Below are positions 20,065 through 20,261 of a DNA stretch of 20,261 nucleotides, piece after piece. Below the pieces are notes generated by a model. The model did no database searches and was not told where the DNA came from. It saw only the letters and a program-made list of their open reading frames with translations. Every line of letters starts with the position of its first letter. Position 1 is the first letter of the stretch. The position numbers were made by a program, and so were the translations under genes. The stretch spans positions 266,442 through 286,702 of the forward strand of contig MU646688.1 of assembly GCA_026770585.1 (NCBI GenBank), in the 5' to 3' direction. This stretch comes from Baffinella frigidus (lineage: Eukaryota > Cryptophyceae > Cryptomonadales > Baffinellaceae).

Positions 20065-20068
20065 GTGA

Positions 20069-20261
20069 ACCCTAAACCCTAAACGCTAAACCATGAACCC
20101 TAAACCCTAAACCCTGAACCATAAACCCTAAATCCTGAACACCAAATCCCAAACCCTAAACCCTAAACCCTAAACTCTAAACCCCAAACCCTAAACCCCA
20201 AACCCCAAACCCCAAACCCCAAACCCCAAACCCCAAACCCCAAACCCCAAACCCCAAACCC
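20069..20261 (+). repeat. Telomere-like array at the window's right edge
   Basis: CCCTAAA, CCATGAA and CCCTGAA words, passing into a perfect CCCCAAA array from about 20196 to the end (nine or more copies). It lies in the intron after 20064, so it is interstitial rather than a second chromosome end. Confidence 0.92.

Noticed and set aside
19621-20037. 138-codon frame near the right end
   Set aside because: No recognisable motif, and it covers the LGKETVDNN exon in another frame; treated as a chance open frame in the last intron.
20069-20261. Second chromosome end at the right edge
   Set aside because: Orientation is the same as at the left end (C-rich on +), whereas a right telomere should read G-rich on +; it also follows a splice donor.

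Overview
The window is a chromosome end of a eukaryote, most likely an alga or alga-related protist. It opens with twelve perfect CCCTAAA heptamers (plant/algal-type telomere, C-rich strand, 1-84). Everything after that is intron-rich eukaryotic DNA: short GC-rich exons bounded by AG|GT junctions, set in telomere-like heptamers, microsatellites, minisatellites and small foldback elements. I see no prokaryotic gene, tRNA, rRNA or CRISPR. The lineage cannot be fixed from the sequence; TTTAGGG telomeres occur in green algae, cryptophytes, dinoflagellates and other groups.

The main result is that the window is essentially one split gene on the + strand. None of its exons stands out in a conventional ORF scan, because all are under 130 nt. 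Joined in order, their translations follow the secreted beta-propeller family PF09826/COG4880: a DYSGTNNQ linker, VEGADEGDIVKTDG, PTEMLLDGDNLVIIG, VWNVANKAAPVLIKQ, VEVEGSAVTSRLV, NVMMSLSNIYIAQTNW, TVPGSILNQ, FSMDESSGNFRIATT, GLAKGERIYSVRFQGD, YVVTFRQ, VDPLFVLDLSDP, GQLKIPGFSEYLHP and LGKETVDNNGRV. Reading frame is kept across nearly every proposed junction, including the non-zero-phase ones. The last visible exon (20017-20064) ends at a donor, so the gene continues to the right. The N-terminal part near the telomere is poorly resolved and the 5' end may be missing.

Layout: 1-222 telomere and degenerate telomere; 223-2700 putative N-terminal/linker exons in several diverged copies; 2700-7060 linker and first blade exons, each with several decayed copies; 7060-9300 further blade exons, foldback elements and a minisatellite; 9300-12170 poorly resolved (tandem duplications, long heptamer tracts, one candidate exon); 12170-15540 blade exons with copies; 15540-18850 the most conserved exons (FSMDE, GERIYSVRF, VDPLFV), with three copies of a MITE-like element; 18850-20064 exons GQLKIPGF and LGKETVDNN; 20069-20261 telomere-like CCCCAAA array.

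The striking structural feature is that almost every exon is accompanied by diverged tandem 'echo' copies of itself, often still carrying its acceptor or donor, separated by intron DNA of telomere-like heptamers (CCCTAAA, CCCCAAA, CCATAAA, CCCTGAA, CCCCGAA, CCTAAAA) that are locally homogenised. This suggests repeated local duplication of exon-intron junctions in a subtelomeric setting, giving either decaying pseudo-exons or alternative exons.
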